A program made the translations under genes and the position numbers. This document shows positions 4,948 to 5,142 of a DNA stretch of 5,142 nucleotides, in pieces (the stretch's first letter is position 1; the number at the start of each line of letters is the position of its first letter). Origin of the DNA: an uncultured Butyricicoccus sp. (GTDB lineage: Bacteria; Bacillota; Clostridia; Oscillospirales; Butyricicoccaceae); NCBI GenBank assembly GCA_900557315.1, contig USSI01000122.1:1-5142 (forward strand), read 5' to 3'. The notes below the pieces were generated by a model that worked only from the letters and a program-made list of their open reading frames with translations, was not told where the DNA came from and made no database searches.

Positions 4948-5142
4948 TTACGCGATCAGGCCGAGCCGGGCCAGCCACGGCTCGATGTCCGCGTCGTTGT
5001 TGGCGGTCAGGCCTTCCGCGATGGCTGCGTCCGGGCAGATTTCGCGGAAGATGTGCAGGCTGTTGTCGATCGGGTCGCTGGCGCTGGTGCAGAAGGGGAT
5101 CAGGGTTTTGCCGGAAAAGTCATATGAGGAAAGGAAGGTCGC
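4948..5142 (-). CDS. Flavodoxin-type protein, C-terminal fragment (cut by window edge)
   Basis: The last 64 residues and the TAA stop (4950-4948) are visible, entering from the right edge. They begin ATFLSSYDFSGKTLIPFCTS and end WLARLGLIA. This is the final third of a flavodoxin domain: SYDFSGKTLIPFCTS is the strand and loop after the second FMN loop, and ICPDAAIAEGL is the last strand region. Over the first 45 residues, 36 are identical to the end of domain B of the SLH protein (its residues 493-537), so it is the B-type partner. The N-terminus is outside the window, so it is unknown whether this copy is also a lipoprotein, has SLH repeats, or is cytosolic. It lies 34 bases before the flavodoxin lipoprotein gene and is probably co-transcribed with it. 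Two cysteines (PFCTS and ICPD), 18 residues apart, match those of domain B. Confidence 0.85.
   Translation of the reverse strand, partial: ATFLSSYDFSGKTLIPFCTSASDPIDNSLHIFREICPDAAIAEGLTANNDADIEPWLARLGLIA

Noticed and set aside
1..5142. tRNA, rRNA, riboswitch or CRISPR array
   Set aside because: The window is almost filled with coding sequence; the only gaps over 50 bases (83-299 and 3390-3482) hold a terminator, a promoter with a short repeat, and a weak hairpin, with no cloverleaf, riboswitch core or spaced repeats.

Overview
The window looks like a chromosomal piece of a fairly GC-rich Firmicute, most likely a gut clostridium of the Oscillospiraceae/Ruminococcaceae type. The signs are strong AGGAGG-type ribosome binding sites before every gene, a lipoprotein with a Gram-positive style lipobox, three S-layer homology (SLH) repeats as a cell-wall anchor, and typical clostridial NAD(P)H/FMN reductase and aldo/keto reductase sequences. 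The taxonomic call is inference. All genes lie on the minus strand, so transcription runs from high to low coordinates.

In transcription order: (1) the C-terminal end of a flavodoxin-type protein (4948-5142, cut by the window edge); (2) a flavodoxin-domain lipoprotein (4209-4913); (3) a six-helix DUF4405-type membrane protein with cytochrome-b-like histidine spacing (3483-4178, probable TTG start); (4) a classical short-chain dehydrogenase/reductase (2556-3389); (5) an NADPH-dependent FMN reductase-like / iron-sulfur flavoprotein-like protein (1988-2527); (6) a secreted protein with signal peptide, three SLH repeats and two different flavodoxin domains (300-1964). The gaps are short (23 to 93 bases), so these six probably form one operon. 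It ends at a strong hairpin (244-273). A separate unit follows, with a near-consensus sigma-70 promoter (141-169) driving the start of an aldo/keto reductase (2-82, cut by the edge).

The most interesting feature is the combination. Flavodoxins are normally cytosolic, but here at least two are exported, one held by a lipid anchor and one by an SLH wall anchor. They are paralogous domain by domain: the lipoprotein matches the first flavodoxin domain of the SLH protein (about two-thirds identical by hand count), and the partial upstream gene matches the second (36 of 45 residues over the best stretch). Between them lies a membrane protein whose histidines sit 14 residues apart on helix 2 and again on helix 4, the spacing of the bis-heme cytochrome b fold. 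I infer a possible trans-membrane electron route: cytosolic reductant to membrane b hemes to surface FMN proteins. The SDR, the FMN reductase and the aldo/keto reductase would be cytosolic redox partners or co-regulated enzymes. The electron route is a hypothesis; the domain architecture and histidine spacing are read directly from the sequence.
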